Shown here piece after piece: positions 28,997 to 38,468 of a stretch of DNA of 64,000 nt. Positions within the stretch are counted from its first letter, which is position 1. Every line of letters starts with the position of its first letter. Source of the stretch: Brumicola pallidula DSM 14239 = ACAM 615 (GTDB taxonomy: Bacteria; Pseudomonadota; Gammaproteobacteria; Enterobacterales; Alteromonadaceae); contig NZ_KE386816.1 in the NCBI RefSeq assembly GCF_000428905.1, forward strand, positions 276,924 through 340,923. Reading direction: 5' to 3'. Below the pieces are notes generated by a model. The model did no database searches and was not told the origin of the DNA. It saw only the letters and a program-made list of their open reading frames with translations. A program made the translations under genes and the position numbers.

Positions 28997-31441
28997 CTAC
29001 TTATTTAGTTTATAGCGATAAATTGCCTCTTGCGTAATATCAGTCAAATAAACTTGACCCGCAATATCCCACATCTGTTGTTCTAATTGTTTCGCTTTGT
29101 GAATAGCGTAGCGAGTAATGTACAACAACTCTTGCTCTAAAAAAGAAGTATCAGGGCGATTTGAGCGACTAATATGAACGCTGAATGCATAAAACTCACC
29201 TCTGGCCATTGCGGTCTTAATGAATTGTAATTTTGAACGGTGAGTGGCTAGTTCGTTTTCCCACTGCGCAACAATTGCCGTCTCATAATCGATATCTTTA
29301 GGGTCAAACGCGACATATATTTCGGCCTGAACAGGGCGGAGATCGAGTCGCAATGCACGCAACGCATCCCGTATGAACGCATTACCCTTGTGCTTATCTT
29401 GAAACAACCAAGCGTTATTCATTTTTGTTGCCGGCATATCGTGTTGCAGCAAATTCAACCACGAAGCCCTTATTGGTTGCATCGTTGTGGTGGTAGGAAA
29501 ATAACCACCGTTATGCTTTTGCATATAAGTGCATAATTGCGGCGTGTTTCTAGCTTGCATGCAACGCAATGCGTGGCCCATGCCGGGCACAGACTCTTCG
29601 TTTGTAATAGTTTTAAGTTTATCTTTATTATTATCTATTAATTGTGTAAAAAACTTCTCAGCGACGCTAAGCTCCTCCTCCGTTATTGCTTCCAAATGAA
29701 GAACTAGTTTGTCGTAATTGATATGTTTGACTCTGTACTTCAAGTCTTCCAGTATAAATTGTGTGGTTTTTTTCTGTAAAATAGGGAATGAAATACTCAC
29801 CTTTGAATTAATACGCTGTTCAAAAGGTGAATCGAGTTCTAACTTCAGCCCGCTAATCGAGCAATCTTCACTGACGCCGGTAAGATGAGTATCGTAATTT
29901 TCTAGTCTGATTGATGTGCGCAACTTATACCGCGTTTCTTTACGCAATTCTTGTTGCTTGTAACGAAATGAAAGTACGACGACAGGGGGTCTATTTCGAG
30001 GATGTCCAAAAGTGGCCAAGTGCTTAATTTTGTCTCTATTTAACGTTTCCTTTTGATAGCACTGTTGAGCCACTAAATGAGTCACATCTGTCACGCTCAA
30101 CATGTGCTTTATGTTTTTTAGTTTTGCTTCAAGCCTTGGTATTAATGGGCGGTTTAATCTATCAATTTTACGATTAATACCTGTCGGCATGGCACTGGGA
30201 ACATAAGCCGACTGCGGATCAATATCGCTGCAAACAACTTTATACACACGCCAACTGACTTTGCGTGAGGCGTAACTCAAAAACACCGCTTTTAGTTCGG
30301 GCTCATGTTCCAATTCTGCGCTTGTTGCTGAATAAAAGTAAACTTTACCGTCTTTGATATGAGTAAAGGCATATGCCCATATGCAGTTGTCGGACCTTGG
30401 ACTGCTAAGCATACTAAGGAGTCTTGGTGGGTTAAGTAAAAAACCAATATTTTGTTCATCGTCTTCGTCTAACCAATAATCCATTATCTCTTTATTTGTC
30501 CCATTCACACAGGCAAACTTGGCGGTGGGCGTTTGTGGGTCTTGAGTATCTACGAATACTGACAATGACGGCGTTGTGCTTGCGAATGCTTGCTCATGAA
30601 TTTTGTCATCTAAAGCAACTACAGTGTTGTCAAGATTCACTTTATATTTGCGTTTATGAGATTTGATCAGATTTTTTACATAATTATTAAAAATTTGAGG
30701 TCCTGATCTAGAATCGCGATAAACATGAATTCTTGTTTGCTCTGCCTCTCCTGAAATGCCTAACACTCGGTATTCAATGGTTTCTTTTGTTAAACCTGAA
30801 TCGGACTGAAAACCGCGAAAGACAATACTCACAGGTGTTAATATCTTTATCATGTCGAGCTCAGACGGGTTTTTTAGCTTAAGCTTTAAACCATTAGGAC
30901 TGATGTCGACAGTTGTGGCAAATAAGCTTTTATTATTGTCCAAAAATATTTCTATAAGAACGACATAATTCATGCGTTCTTCGTGGCGATGTGAAAAATT
31001 TAATAACTGTTGATTAGTCACAATATACTTTTCAGAATTTGACTTGCGACTGTCTATATTTTGCTCTTCGGTTGGTGTCATCGTGCCTGCATTGGTGTTG
31101 AATTCATGCTCTGCCAAATTTAATACCGACTCATAGACTCCAAAGGTATAACCAGCGTATTGCTCAACTAACTGTGCAAATAATTGGACCGCAGGTTGGT
31201 GTAAGTAATGCTTAATTCCTTGAAAGGAGACTAATTCGCAGGGTGAACTAACGCGGGTTCTTAGGTCAATTGAACGAATACATGGTTTCGACAGCCGTTT
31301 CATTTCCATTTTTAGTAAAAAACGATTTTCGTTGCTGAAATCTTTAGTTGCCTCATTCAACAGGCGCGAAAATTCCGGCTTCTCTACAAATGGAGCTAGT
31401 TTATTGATAAGATATGTGTGTTGGGACAGATCGTTTGTCAT
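28997..31441 (-). CDS. Large protein with two PilZ domains
   Basis: An 814-residue protein with two PilZ-like c-di-GMP-binding signatures. The first is RHEERMNYVVLIEI...DISPNGLKLKL (about residues 152-190); the second is RKETRYKLRTSIRLENYD...DCSISGLKLEL (about residues 498-540). Each has the RxxxR and D/NxSxxG parts needed for ligand binding. The flanking sequence is soluble, with no signal peptide or membrane helix. It resembles large PilZ proteins annotated in Alteromonadales without known role. It is divergent from radA, and the pilus and flagellar motor genes in this window offer possible targets. Confidence 0.8.
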   Translation of the reverse strand: MTNDLSQHTYLINKLAPFVEKPEFSRLLNEATKDFSNENRFLLKMEMKRLSKPCIRSIDLRTRVSSPCELVSFQGIKHYLHQPAVQLFAQLVEQYAGYTFGVYESVLNLAEHEFNTNAGTMTPTEEQNIDSRKSNSEKYIVTNQQLLNFSHRHEERMNYVVLIEIFLDNNKSLFATTVDISPNGLKLKLKNPSELDMIKILTPVSIVFRGFQSDSGLTKETIEYRVLGISGEAEQTRIHVYRDSRSGPQIFNNYVKNLIKSHKRKYKVNLDNTVVALDDKIHEQAFASTTPSLSVFVDTQDPQTPTAKFACVNGTNKEIMDYWLDEDDEQNIGFLLNPPRLLSMLSSPRSDNCIWAYAFTHIKDGKVYFYSATSAELEHEPELKAVFLSYASRKVSWRVYKVVCSDIDPQSAYVPSAMPTGINRKIDRLNRPLIPRLEAKLKNIKHMLSVTDVTHLVAQQCYQKETLNRDKIKHLATFGHPRNRPPVVVLSFRYKQQELRKETRYKLRTSIRLENYDTHLTGVSEDCSISGLKLELDSPFEQRINSKVSISFPILQKKTTQFILEDLKYRVKHINYDKLVLHLEAITEEELSVAEKFFTQLIDNNKDKLKTITNEESVPGMGHALRCMQARNTPQLCTYMQKHNGGYFPTTTTMQPIRASWLNLLQHDMPATKMNNAWLFQDKHKGNAFIRDALRALRLDLRPVQAEIYVAFDPKDIDYETAIVAQWENELATHRSKLQFIKTAMARGEFYAFSVHISRSNRPDTSFLEQELLYITRYAIHKAKQLEQQMWDIAGQVYLTDITQEAIYRYKLNK

Positions 31442-31637
31442 GCAGTCCTGTTCTATAGAGCGTCGTTTTTACTAGCAAGATCGGTCATTATCTCGTCTGC
31501 ACGTTTTAATAGCGCTTGTTAATTCATTTATCGGCAAAAAACTTCATTTCTAAACGGATTTTTGTCACGGATTTCGTTATCCTTCAACGATAACACGAAA
31601 TGTCAAAAACCCCCTATATTGAGAACTCAAATTAATC

Positions 31638-33005
31638 ATGGCTAAAAGAAAAACGGCTTTTGTTTGTAACGACTGTGGCTCAGACCATCCGCGCTGGCAA
31701 GGACAATGTAACGATTGTCGTGAATGGAACACACTGACTGAAATTGTAATTGAAAATTCACCAACAAAAAGTGTCCCTGCAAGTCGCAATGGTTTTTCTG
31801 GGATCACCGCGGCGAAAGTTGAAGTTTTAAATGAAATCGATTTAGCTGCACTACCGCGTTTTTCGTCTGGCTTTAAGGAACTCGATCGTGTGCTTGGTGG
31901 CGGTATTGTTCCTGGTTCAGCTATATTAATTGGTGGTTCCCCCGGTGCGGGTAAAAGCACGCTATTATTGCAAGTCATGTGTTTGTTAGCGAAAACGAAG
32001 TCGACTTTGTATGTGACAGGTGAAGAATCACTTCAGCAGGTCGCAATGCGTGCTAAGCGACTGCAACTACCCGACGATAAGCTCAAATTATTAGCCGAAA
32101 CAAACATAGATACTATTTGTCAATTGGCGCTTCAGCACAAGCCAACGATTATGGTTATTGATTCAATACAAGTGATGCACATGAGTGATATTCAGTCTGC
32201 ACCCGGTGGTGTGTCGCAAGTAAGAGAAAGTGCAGCTGCTTTGACGCGGTTTGCAAAACAGCATCATATAGCAATGTTTTTAGTGGGCCACGTGACTAAG
32301 GATGGCAGCTTGGCTGGTCCGAAAGTGTTGGAACACTGCATCGATTGCTCAATCATGCTAGAAGGTGAGAGTGATAGCCGTTTTCGTACTTTGCGAGGCA
32401 CTAAAAATAGGTTTGGTGCGGTTAATGAATTAGGCGTGTTCGGAATGACAGAAAAGGGTATGAAAGAGGTGTCTAATCCCTCTGCTATTTTCCTAAATCG
32501 CGAAGATGAAGCCTCTCCTGGTAGTATTGTTATGACGATTTGGGAAGGAACCCGTCCGCTGCTTGTTGAGATACAAGCGCTGGTGGACTACTCACAGATG
32601 TCGAACCCAAGGCGGGTTGCGGTGGGTGTCGATCAAAATCGGCTGGCCATGTTGCTGGCAGTTATGCACCGCCATGGTAATGTGCAAATGAACGATCAAG
32701 ATGTATTTGTAAACGTAGTGGGAGGAGTCAAGATTACAGAAACAGGCGCCGACTTGGCTGTTTTGTTAGCAATGGTATCTAGCTTTCGCAATTATACATT
32801 ATCAAAAGAGTTAATTGCATTTGGTGAAGTTGGTTTGTCAGGTGAAATTAGGCCTGTGCCCAATGGTCTTGACCGTATAACTGAAGCCGCTAAACACGGT
32901 TTTAAACGAGCAATAGTGCCCAAAGCAAATATGCCTAAACATAAAATACCGGGTATTGAAGTCGTGCCTGTGAGTCGACTTGCCGAGGCATTAGAAGCTA
33001 TTTAA
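31638..33005 (+). CDS. radA: DNA repair protein RadA
   Basis: RecA-like ATPase and branch-migration helicase in recombination. The N-terminal zinc finger is CNDCGSDHPRWQGQCNDC, followed by Walker A GGSPGAGKST, the KNRFG motif specific to RadA and a C-terminal Lon-like domain (LVVGVD-type fold, GEVGLSGEIRPV). The 455-residue length is normal. It is followed 18 bp later by the alpha/beta hydrolase. Confidence 0.97.
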   Translation: MAKRKTAFVCNDCGSDHPRWQGQCNDCREWNTLTEIVIENSPTKSVPASRNGFSGITAAKVEVLNEIDLAALPRFSSGFKELDRVLGGGIVPGSAILIGGSPGAGKSTLLLQVMCLLAKTKSTLYVTGEESLQQVAMRAKRLQLPDDKLKLLAETNIDTICQLALQHKPTIMVIDSIQVMHMSDIQSAPGGVSQVRESAAALTRFAKQHHIAMFLVGHVTKDGSLAGPKVLEHCIDCSIMLEGESDSRFRTLRGTKNRFGAVNELGVFGMTEKGMKEVSNPSAIFLNREDEASPGSIVMTIWEGTRPLLVEIQALVDYSQMSNPRRVAVGVDQNRLAMLLAVMHRHGNVQMNDQDVFVNVVGGVKITETGADLAVLLAMVSSFRNYTLSKELIAFGEVGLSGEIRPVPNGLDRITEAAKHGFKRAIVPKANMPKHKIPGIEVVPVSRLAEALEAI

Positions 33006-33023
33006 GTGTACTGGAATTTATAA

Positions 33024-33749
33024 ATGAGCCATTCAATTAAGACGCCTGTTGTATTTTTACCCGGAACGTTGTGCGATGAACGCATTTTCATCCCGCTATG
33101 GCATGCACTCAATGCAAACGGTAATTCATTAGAGAATAAGGCATTCGTGCCACTGCAATGGGCTGATGATTTAGAGCAAATGCTAGCGTTGAGTGAAGAC
33201 CGACTGGCTTATTTTCCGTCAAAGGTACACTTGGTTGGTTTCTCAATGGGGGGATATATTGCGGCGCTTGTTGCGCTGGCTAATCCGCAAAAAGTGGCCT
33301 CGTTAACACTACTGTCCAGCACAGGAACGGCGTTAGCAAGTCAAGATTTAGCGCAACGTAAGCTGTTGCTAGGCGCAATTAAAAACAAACAGTATAAAGG
33401 TATGACGCAGTCATATATTGAATTTATGTTACACACTAAAAATCATGGAAATGGGGTCATTACTGAGCTTATAAAAGAAATGGCTGATGATTTAGGACCA
33501 TCCGTACTCGCAGCACAAACAAATGCTACAGGGAACAGACAGAATCTGATTAACAAGTTAAGTAAACAAACCTTTACTACTTATTTTGTGGTAGGTGAGC
33601 AAGACAATATCGCCACGGTAACTCAAATTAATGATATTGCTGCAAGTGCAGCTTCACTGCACAAAGAGGTGATTGTTGGTGCTGGCCATATGCTCCCCCT
33701 TGAGCAAACAGATGTGTTGGCAAATTACCTCCATTCTACGTTACCGTAA
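33024..33749 (+). CDS. Alpha/beta-fold hydrolase
   Basis: Predicted hydrolase of unknown substrate. The nucleophile elbow is GFSMGGYIA near residue 73 and the oxyanion-hole region is LPGTLCDERIF at the N terminus. The catalytic His is probably in VGAGHMLPLEQ, and Asp in VVGEQDNIA. The 241-residue cytoplasmic protein resembles lipase/esterase-like hydrolases near radA in Alteromonadales. It converges with ettA. Confidence 0.82.
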   Translation: MSHSIKTPVVFLPGTLCDERIFIPLWHALNANGNSLENKAFVPLQWADDLEQMLALSEDRLAYFPSKVHLVGFSMGGYIAALVALANPQKVASLTLLSSTGTALASQDLAQRKLLLGAIKNKQYKGMTQSYIEFMLHTKNHGNGVITELIKEMADDLGPSVLAAQTNATGNRQNLINKLSKQTFTTYFVVGEQDNIATVTQINDIAASAASLHKEVIVGAGHMLPLEQTDVLANYLHSTLP

Positions 33750-33791
33750 ATTAGCTGTTAATAGGATAAACAGGCTGTTAGCAGCATAAAA

Positions 33792-33853
33792 AAGAGCTGA
33801 CACCTAATAAAGTGGCTCCCTTAAGTTGCACACTTTACCGAAACACAGCTCTT
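33792..33853. terminator. Nested inverted repeat between the hydrolase gene and ettA
   Basis: Outer arms AAGAGCTG (33792-33799) and CAGCTCTT (33846-33853) enclose an inner pair AAAGTG (33809-33814) and CACTTT (33831-33836). Both pairs are perfect. It lies between two converging genes, so a two-way transcript end is possible; a decayed mobile element end is an alternative. Confidence 0.45.
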
Positions 33854-33857
33854 CATC

Positions 33858-33885
33858 ATTCATCATTTATCATTCATCATTTATC
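33858..33885. repeat. 14-bp tandem repeat (two copies plus degenerate flanks)
   Basis: ATTCATCATTTATC occurs twice in a row, preceded and followed by related TCATC and TTATT units up to about 33906. It lies downstream of ettA, outside any credible gene. Confidence 0.8.
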
Positions 33886-33951
33886 ATTTATTATTTTTTA
33901 TTATTATTTGTAATATCAGCTGTTGCTCGAATACCCTTGAGACTGAGCGAG

Positions 33952-35616
33952 TTAACTGATTTTCTTGTATTTCAAACGATGTGGCTCAACAACGTCATGA
34001 CCGTAAGTTTCTTTTATCCAAGTCTCGTATTCATTATAGTTACCTTCGTAAAAGTTAATCTTACCTTCATCTCGATAATCCATAATATGCGTAGCCACTC
34101 GGTCTAAAAACCATCTGTCATGCGAAATAACCATCACGCAACCAGGGAATTCTAATATTGCATTCTCTAATGCGCGCAAGGTTTCAACATCAAGGTCGTT
34201 GGTTGGTTCATCCAGCAACAATGTATTACCGCCTGCCTTTAAAAGCTTAGCTAAATGAACTCGGTTGCGCTCACCACCCGACAAGTCTTTTACAAATTTT
34301 TGCTGATCGGATCCTTTAAAGTTAAAACGACTACAATACGCGCGACTATTAAGTTCAAAGTTACCAATACGAACAATATCTTGACCATCGGACAGTTCCT
34401 GATAAACCGTTTTGTCGCCATCCATGTGATCTCTAAACTGATCAACACTGGCTAGTTGAACCGTTTCGCCTATGTCTATTTTCCCTGAATCAGGTTGCTC
34501 CTGACCCGTTAACATTCTAAACAAGGTTGATTTACCTGCGCCGTTAGGTCCGATAATGCCAACAATCGCTCCTTTTGGTACTTTAAAACTGAGATCATCA
34601 ATTAATAGACGATCGCCATATGACTTTCTCAAATTAGTCACTTCAATTACTTTGTCACCCAAACGCTCACCCGGTGGAATAAATAGTTCATTTGTTTCAT
34701 TGCGTTTCTGGTAATCGCCAGAGTTAAGCTCCTCAAAGCGCGACATTCTTGATTTACTCTTGGCTTGACGACCTTTTGGATTGCTTCGCACCCACTCGAG
34801 TTCTTGCTTAATAGACCGCTGACGCGCACTCTCAGTGCGTTCTTCTTGCGCCAAACGAGCGTCTTTTTGTTCTAACCAGCTAGAGTAGTTGCCTTCCCAT
34901 GGAATACCTTGGCCACGGTCAAGCTCGAGTATCCAACCAGCAACATTATCAAGGAAATATCTATCGTGGGTGATGGCGACAACAGTGCCCTCATAGTCAT
35001 GTAAAAAACGTTCTAGCCATGCCACTGATTCTGCATCTAAATGGTTAGTAGGCTCGTCGAGTAGCAGCATTTCTGGTTTTTCTAACAACAATCGGCACAG
35101 AGCAACACGGCGCCTTTCACCACCGGAAAGTGTGCTAACATCAGCATCCCAAGGCGGTAAACGTAATGCATTTGCAGCCCGTTCTAATGCATTCTCTAAA
35201 TTATGGCCATCTTTGGTTTGAATAATGGCTTCCATCTCACCTTGTTCTTGCGCTAGCGCATCGAAGTCGGCGTCGGGCTCAGCGTAAGCTGCATATATTT
35301 CATCAAGTCGCGAAAGGGCATGAGCAACATCAGCGACAGCTTCTTCAACATTACCCCTAACATCTTTGCTTTCATCCAGTTGAGGTTCTTGTGGCAAGTA
35401 GCCAATTTTCAGACCCGTTTGTGGAATAGCTTCACCTTCAATATCAGTATCAATTCCTGCCATGATGCGCAGTAAAGTTGACTTACCTGAACCATTCAAA
35501 CCTAAAACACCAATTTTGGCACCAGGAAAGAAGCTGAGGGAAATATTTTTCAGGATTTGACGATTAGGTGGGACAATTTTCCCAACTCTATTCATGCTGT
35601 ACACATATTGAGCCAT
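33952..35616 (-). CDS. ettA: Energy-dependent translational throttle protein EttA
   Basis: ABC-F ATPase that binds the ribosomal E site and gates the first elongation step according to ATP/ADP. Two ABC cassettes are seen: GLNGSGKSTLL with LSGGERRRVALCRLL and LLLDEPTNHLDAES, then GPNGAGKSTLF with LSGGERNRVHLAKLL and LLLDEPTNDLD. The linker between them is charged (RQAKSKSRMSRFEEL). The 554-residue length and the GDRLLIDDLSFKVPKGAIVG form fit EttA rather than Uup or YheS. Confidence 0.95.
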   Translation of the reverse strand: MAQYVYSMNRVGKIVPPNRQILKNISLSFFPGAKIGVLGLNGSGKSTLLRIMAGIDTDIEGEAIPQTGLKIGYLPQEPQLDESKDVRGNVEEAVADVAHALSRLDEIYAAYAEPDADFDALAQEQGEMEAIIQTKDGHNLENALERAANALRLPPWDADVSTLSGGERRRVALCRLLLEKPEMLLLDEPTNHLDAESVAWLERFLHDYEGTVVAITHDRYFLDNVAGWILELDRGQGIPWEGNYSSWLEQKDARLAQEERTESARQRSIKQELEWVRSNPKGRQAKSKSRMSRFEELNSGDYQKRNETNELFIPPGERLGDKVIEVTNLRKSYGDRLLIDDLSFKVPKGAIVGIIGPNGAGKSTLFRMLTGQEQPDSGKIDIGETVQLASVDQFRDHMDGDKTVYQELSDGQDIVRIGNFELNSRAYCSRFNFKGSDQQKFVKDLSGGERNRVHLAKLLKAGGNTLLLDEPTNDLDVETLRALENAILEFPGCVMVISHDRWFLDRVATHIMDYRDEGKINFYEGNYNEYETWIKETYGHDVVEPHRLKYKKIS

Positions 35617-35801
35617 AGTTCTCTCTTTTAACCTTTATGTTGATATGTTGTATTAATTCAGAACATAAATACGTTTCAACGCGTAAGTATATCGAACGTA
35701 CTTTGTTTGATTGAATTTGTAGCCGTGAATTGTAAGGACTTTGGCAATTAAGTACTAGCTAATATCTGTGATATCATTAATAAAAATAATAAAGTGCTAA
35801 T

Positions 35802-35867
35802 AACACAAGTTTTTTAACACAAGCTTTTAACACAAGCTTTTAACACAAGCTTTTAACACAAGCTTTT
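35802..35867. repeat. 13-bp tandem repeat upstream of lpxD
   Basis: Four perfect copies of AACACAAGCTTTT at 35816-35867, with a degenerate copy before (35802-35815) and a partial AACATAAGG after. The last partial unit merges into the lpxD ribosome-binding site (AAGGAG at 35873-35878). Each unit carries the AAGCTT palindrome. Confidence 0.95.
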
Positions 35868-35882
35868 AACATAAGGAGTTGT

Positions 35883-36902
35883 ATGCCAGCGTCTTACTCT
35901 TTGCAAGAACTCGCGCAACTTATCGGTGGTGAGTTACGAGGCGATCCAAGCGCAATTATCACCAGTATGGGCACTTTGGAAGGGGCTAAAAGTGGGCAGA
36001 TGTCATTCTTAACGAATGCGAAATATAAGAATGCAATGGCAACAACAAAAGCAACTGCGGTTATTCTGAAAGAGGCGGATGTCGAATTTTGTTTAACCAA
36101 TAAAATTATTCATACTGACCCTTATGTCGCCTTTGCGAAAGCGGCTCAATTACTAGATCCAACGCCAACACCTGATATGTTTGTTTCCGAGTTGTCACAT
36201 ATTCACTTCAGTGCCAATATTGGAGAAAACGCGAGCATTGCGCCGGGTGTGGTGATTGAAAAAAACGTAAAAATTGGAAAGAATGCTATTATAGGCGCTA
36301 ACTCGGTGGTTGGCGAAGGTGCGCAAATAGGAGACGACGTAAACTTACGCGCAAATGTGACTCTTTATCATCGCGTCATTTTAGGCCACAGAGTGTCAAT
36401 TCACAGCGGCACTGTTATTGGCTCCGATGGGTTTGGTTATGCCAACGACAAAGGTATATGGGTAAAGATTGCGCAAACCGGTACGGTCGTGATCGGTGAT
36501 GATTGTGAAATCGGAGCTAACACCTGTATCGATCGAGGTGCGCTGGATAACACGATTATTGGCAACGATGTAATTATTGATAATTTGGTGCAAATTGCAC
36601 ACAACGTAACAATCGGTGACCACTCATGTATATGCGGCGGGACTGGCATTGCAGGCAGTGCTAATATAGGTAAATACGTGGTAATTGCAGGAACTTGTGT
36701 GGTGAATGGGCATATTGATATTTGCGATAAGGTTCAAATAACTGGGTTTAGTATGGTCACTAAATCAATCACGCAGCCAGGTGTTTACTCATCGGGTATG
36801 CCTGCGCAACCGAATAGAGAATGGCAAAAAAATACAGTTAGGCTGCGTCAAATAGACAAATTAATTGACCGCGTTAAAACATTAGAAGGTCTGCATAAGT
36901 AA
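35883..36902 (+). CDS. lpxD: UDP-3-O-(3-hydroxyacyl)glucosamine N-acyltransferase
   Basis: Third step of lipid A synthesis: adds the second hydroxyacyl chain from acyl-ACP. The N-terminal uridine-binding domain is followed by hexapeptide repeats forming a left-handed helix (IGENASIAPGVVIEKNVKIG, IGDDCEIGANTCIDRGAL). The catalytic histidine lies in VQIAHNVTIGDHS. The 339-residue length matches E. coli LpxD. It is isolated here, next to glyA, rather than between skp and fabZ, so it may be a second copy. An AAGGAG site lies 4 bp before the start, directly after the repeat array. Confidence 0.94.
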   Translation: MPASYSLQELAQLIGGELRGDPSAIITSMGTLEGAKSGQMSFLTNAKYKNAMATTKATAVILKEADVEFCLTNKIIHTDPYVAFAKAAQLLDPTPTPDMFVSELSHIHFSANIGENASIAPGVVIEKNVKIGKNAIIGANSVVGEGAQIGDDVNLRANVTLYHRVILGHRVSIHSGTVIGSDGFGYANDKGIWVKIAQTGTVVIGDDCEIGANTCIDRGALDNTIIGNDVIIDNLVQIAHNVTIGDHSCICGGTGIAGSANIGKYVVIAGTCVVNGHIDICDKVQITGFSMVTKSITQPGVYSSGMPAQPNREWQKNTVRLRQIDKLIDRVKTLEGLHK

Positions 36903-37118
36903 TCTTTACAATTGCTTATATTTAATTCCAATAAAGCGCTATACAAGCGCCTCAAAATGCTTAAAATATCACACTGAAATTTAGGTGAAGACGTATGTTC
37001 TATGATCCTCTTATCAGCATCGGCAGCAGCAATATAAATAAAGACTTATTCGTATTGCTATCGAACAATTGAGACGAACTGAAATGTGCACGCAAAACAA
37101 GCTCAGCAGGAGATCCAC

Positions 37119-38375
37119 ATGTTATCAAAAAAGATGAATATCGCAGAATTCGATCCGGAATTGGCAGCAGCGATAAATCAAGAAAATCAACGCCAAGAAC
37201 ATCATATCGAGCTTATTGCGTCTGAAAACTATTGCAGCCCGAGGGTAATGGAAGCTCAGGGTTCACAATTGACTAATAAATACGCTGAAGGCTACCCTGG
37301 TAAGCGTTACTATGGAGGTTGTGAATTTGTTGATATTGCCGAAGAATTGGCTATAGAAAGAGCAAAACAGCTGTTTGATTGTGATTATGCAAACGTACAA
37401 CCGCACTCTGGTTCACAGGCAAACACGGCTGTGTTCATGGCATTAATTAATGCCAATGATACGGTACTGGGAATGAGCTTGGCGGATGGTGGTCATCTTA
37501 CACATGGTTCTCATGTTAACTTCTCGGGTAAAATTTATAATGCGGTTCAGTATGGCTTACACCCAGAAACTGGCATTATTGACTACGACCAAGTTGAAGC
37601 GCTTGCAGTAGAACACAAGCCTAAATTAATTATTGGTGGATTTTCTGCTTATTCAGGTGTCGTTGATTGGGCTCGTTTCCGTGAAATCGCAGACAAAGTA
37701 GGTGCTTACTTACTAGTGGATATGGCTCATGTCGCAGGCCTAGTTGCGGCAGGTGTTTATCCCAGTCCATTACCACATGCGCACGTCGTCACCACAACAA
37801 CACATAAGACATTAGCGGGGCCACGAGGTGGTTTGATTTTGTCCGCTTGTGGCGATGAAGCTTTATATAAAAAGTTCAATAGCTCAGTATTTCCAGGCAA
37901 CCAAGGCGGACCTCTGTGTCACGTTATTGCTGCTAAAGCAGTTGCATTTAAAGAGGCGCTTGAACCTGAATTTAAAACTTATCAGCAACAAGTGCTTAAA
38001 AATGCTAAAGCGATGGTAGCAGTTATGCAAGAACGCGGTTATAAGATTGTGTCGAACGGTACGGATAACCACTTATTCTTGTTAGATTTAATTGATAAAG
38101 ACATTACAGGTAAGGCCGCTGATGCTGCTTTAGGTAGTGCAAATATTACGGTAAATAAAAACTCTGTACCCAACGATCCAAGGTCACCTTTCGTCACAAG
38201 TGGTTTGCGTATTGGCTCTCCAGCGATAACTAGACGCGGATTCGAAGAAGCACAAGCAAGCCAGGTTGCTACTTGGATGTGTGATGTTCTTGACAATATT
38301 GATGATCAAAGCGTTATCCAAAGAGTTAAGGGCGAAGTCGTCGAATTATGCGAACGTTTCCCTGTTTATGGCTAG
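37119..38375 (+). CDS. glyA: Serine hydroxymethyltransferase
   Basis: PLP enzyme that interconverts serine and glycine and charges tetrahydrofolate with one-carbon units. Conserved stretches are [21 protein letters not shown] at the N terminus and the PLP-lysine region [16 protein letters not shown]. The start at 37119 ([12 protein letters not shown]) matches E. coli GlyA and follows an AGGAG site; 37086 is rejected for lack of similarity. The 418-residue product is standard. A terminator-like hairpin follows at 38420. Confidence 0.97.
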   Translation: MLSKKMNIAEFDPELAAAINQENQRQEHHIELIASENYCSPRVMEAQGSQLTNKYAEGYPGKRYYGGCEFVDIAEELAIERAKQLFDCDYANVQPHSGSQANTAVFMALINANDTVLGMSLADGGHLTHGSHVNFSGKIYNAVQYGLHPETGIIDYDQVEALAVEHKPKLIIGGFSAYSGVVDWARFREIADKVGAYLLVDMAHVAGLVAAGVYPSPLPHAHVVTTTTHKTLAGPRGGLILSACGDEALYKKFNSSVFPGNQGGPLCHVIAAKAVAFKEALEPEFKTYQQQVLKNAKAMVAVMQERGYKIVSNGTDNHLFLLDLIDKDITGKAADAALGSANITVNKNSVPNDPRSPFVTSGLRIGSPAITRRGFEEAQASQVATWMCDVLDNIDDQSVIQRVKGEVVELCERFPVYG

Positions 38376-38419
38376 TGAGTGTAAAACTAGTTAACACATT
38401 TTTTAACAGAAGTTAGATT

Positions 38420-38455
38420 GCAGGCCATCCATTGTGTATGGCCTTGCGTATTTTT
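38420..38455 (+). terminator. Intrinsic terminator between glyA and nrdR
   Basis: GCAGGCCAT (420-428 of this kilobase) pairs with ATGGCCTTGC (438-447), one bulged base, 9-base loop, then TTTTT at 38451-38455. The T-run touches the nrdR ribosome site GGAG at 38456-38459, so it could either end glyA transcripts or attenuate nrdR. Confidence 0.65.
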
Positions 38456-38468
38456 GGAGCGCTTGCTC

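Noticed and set aside
33826..34107. Open frame of 93 codons on the plus strand running into ettA from the TCATC-type repeat
   Set aside because: Its N-terminal part is only translated repeat (Ser/Ile/Tyr runs), and the rest is antisense to the well-supported ettA; no ribosome site.
35802..35867. CRISPR array
   Set aside because: Units are direct head-to-tail copies of 13 bp without spacers; there are no cas genes in the window.
36903..37118. Glycine riboswitch or other structured leader before glyA
   Set aside because: I could not identify the conserved glycine-riboswitch core; the spacer shows only a short GCGC pair.
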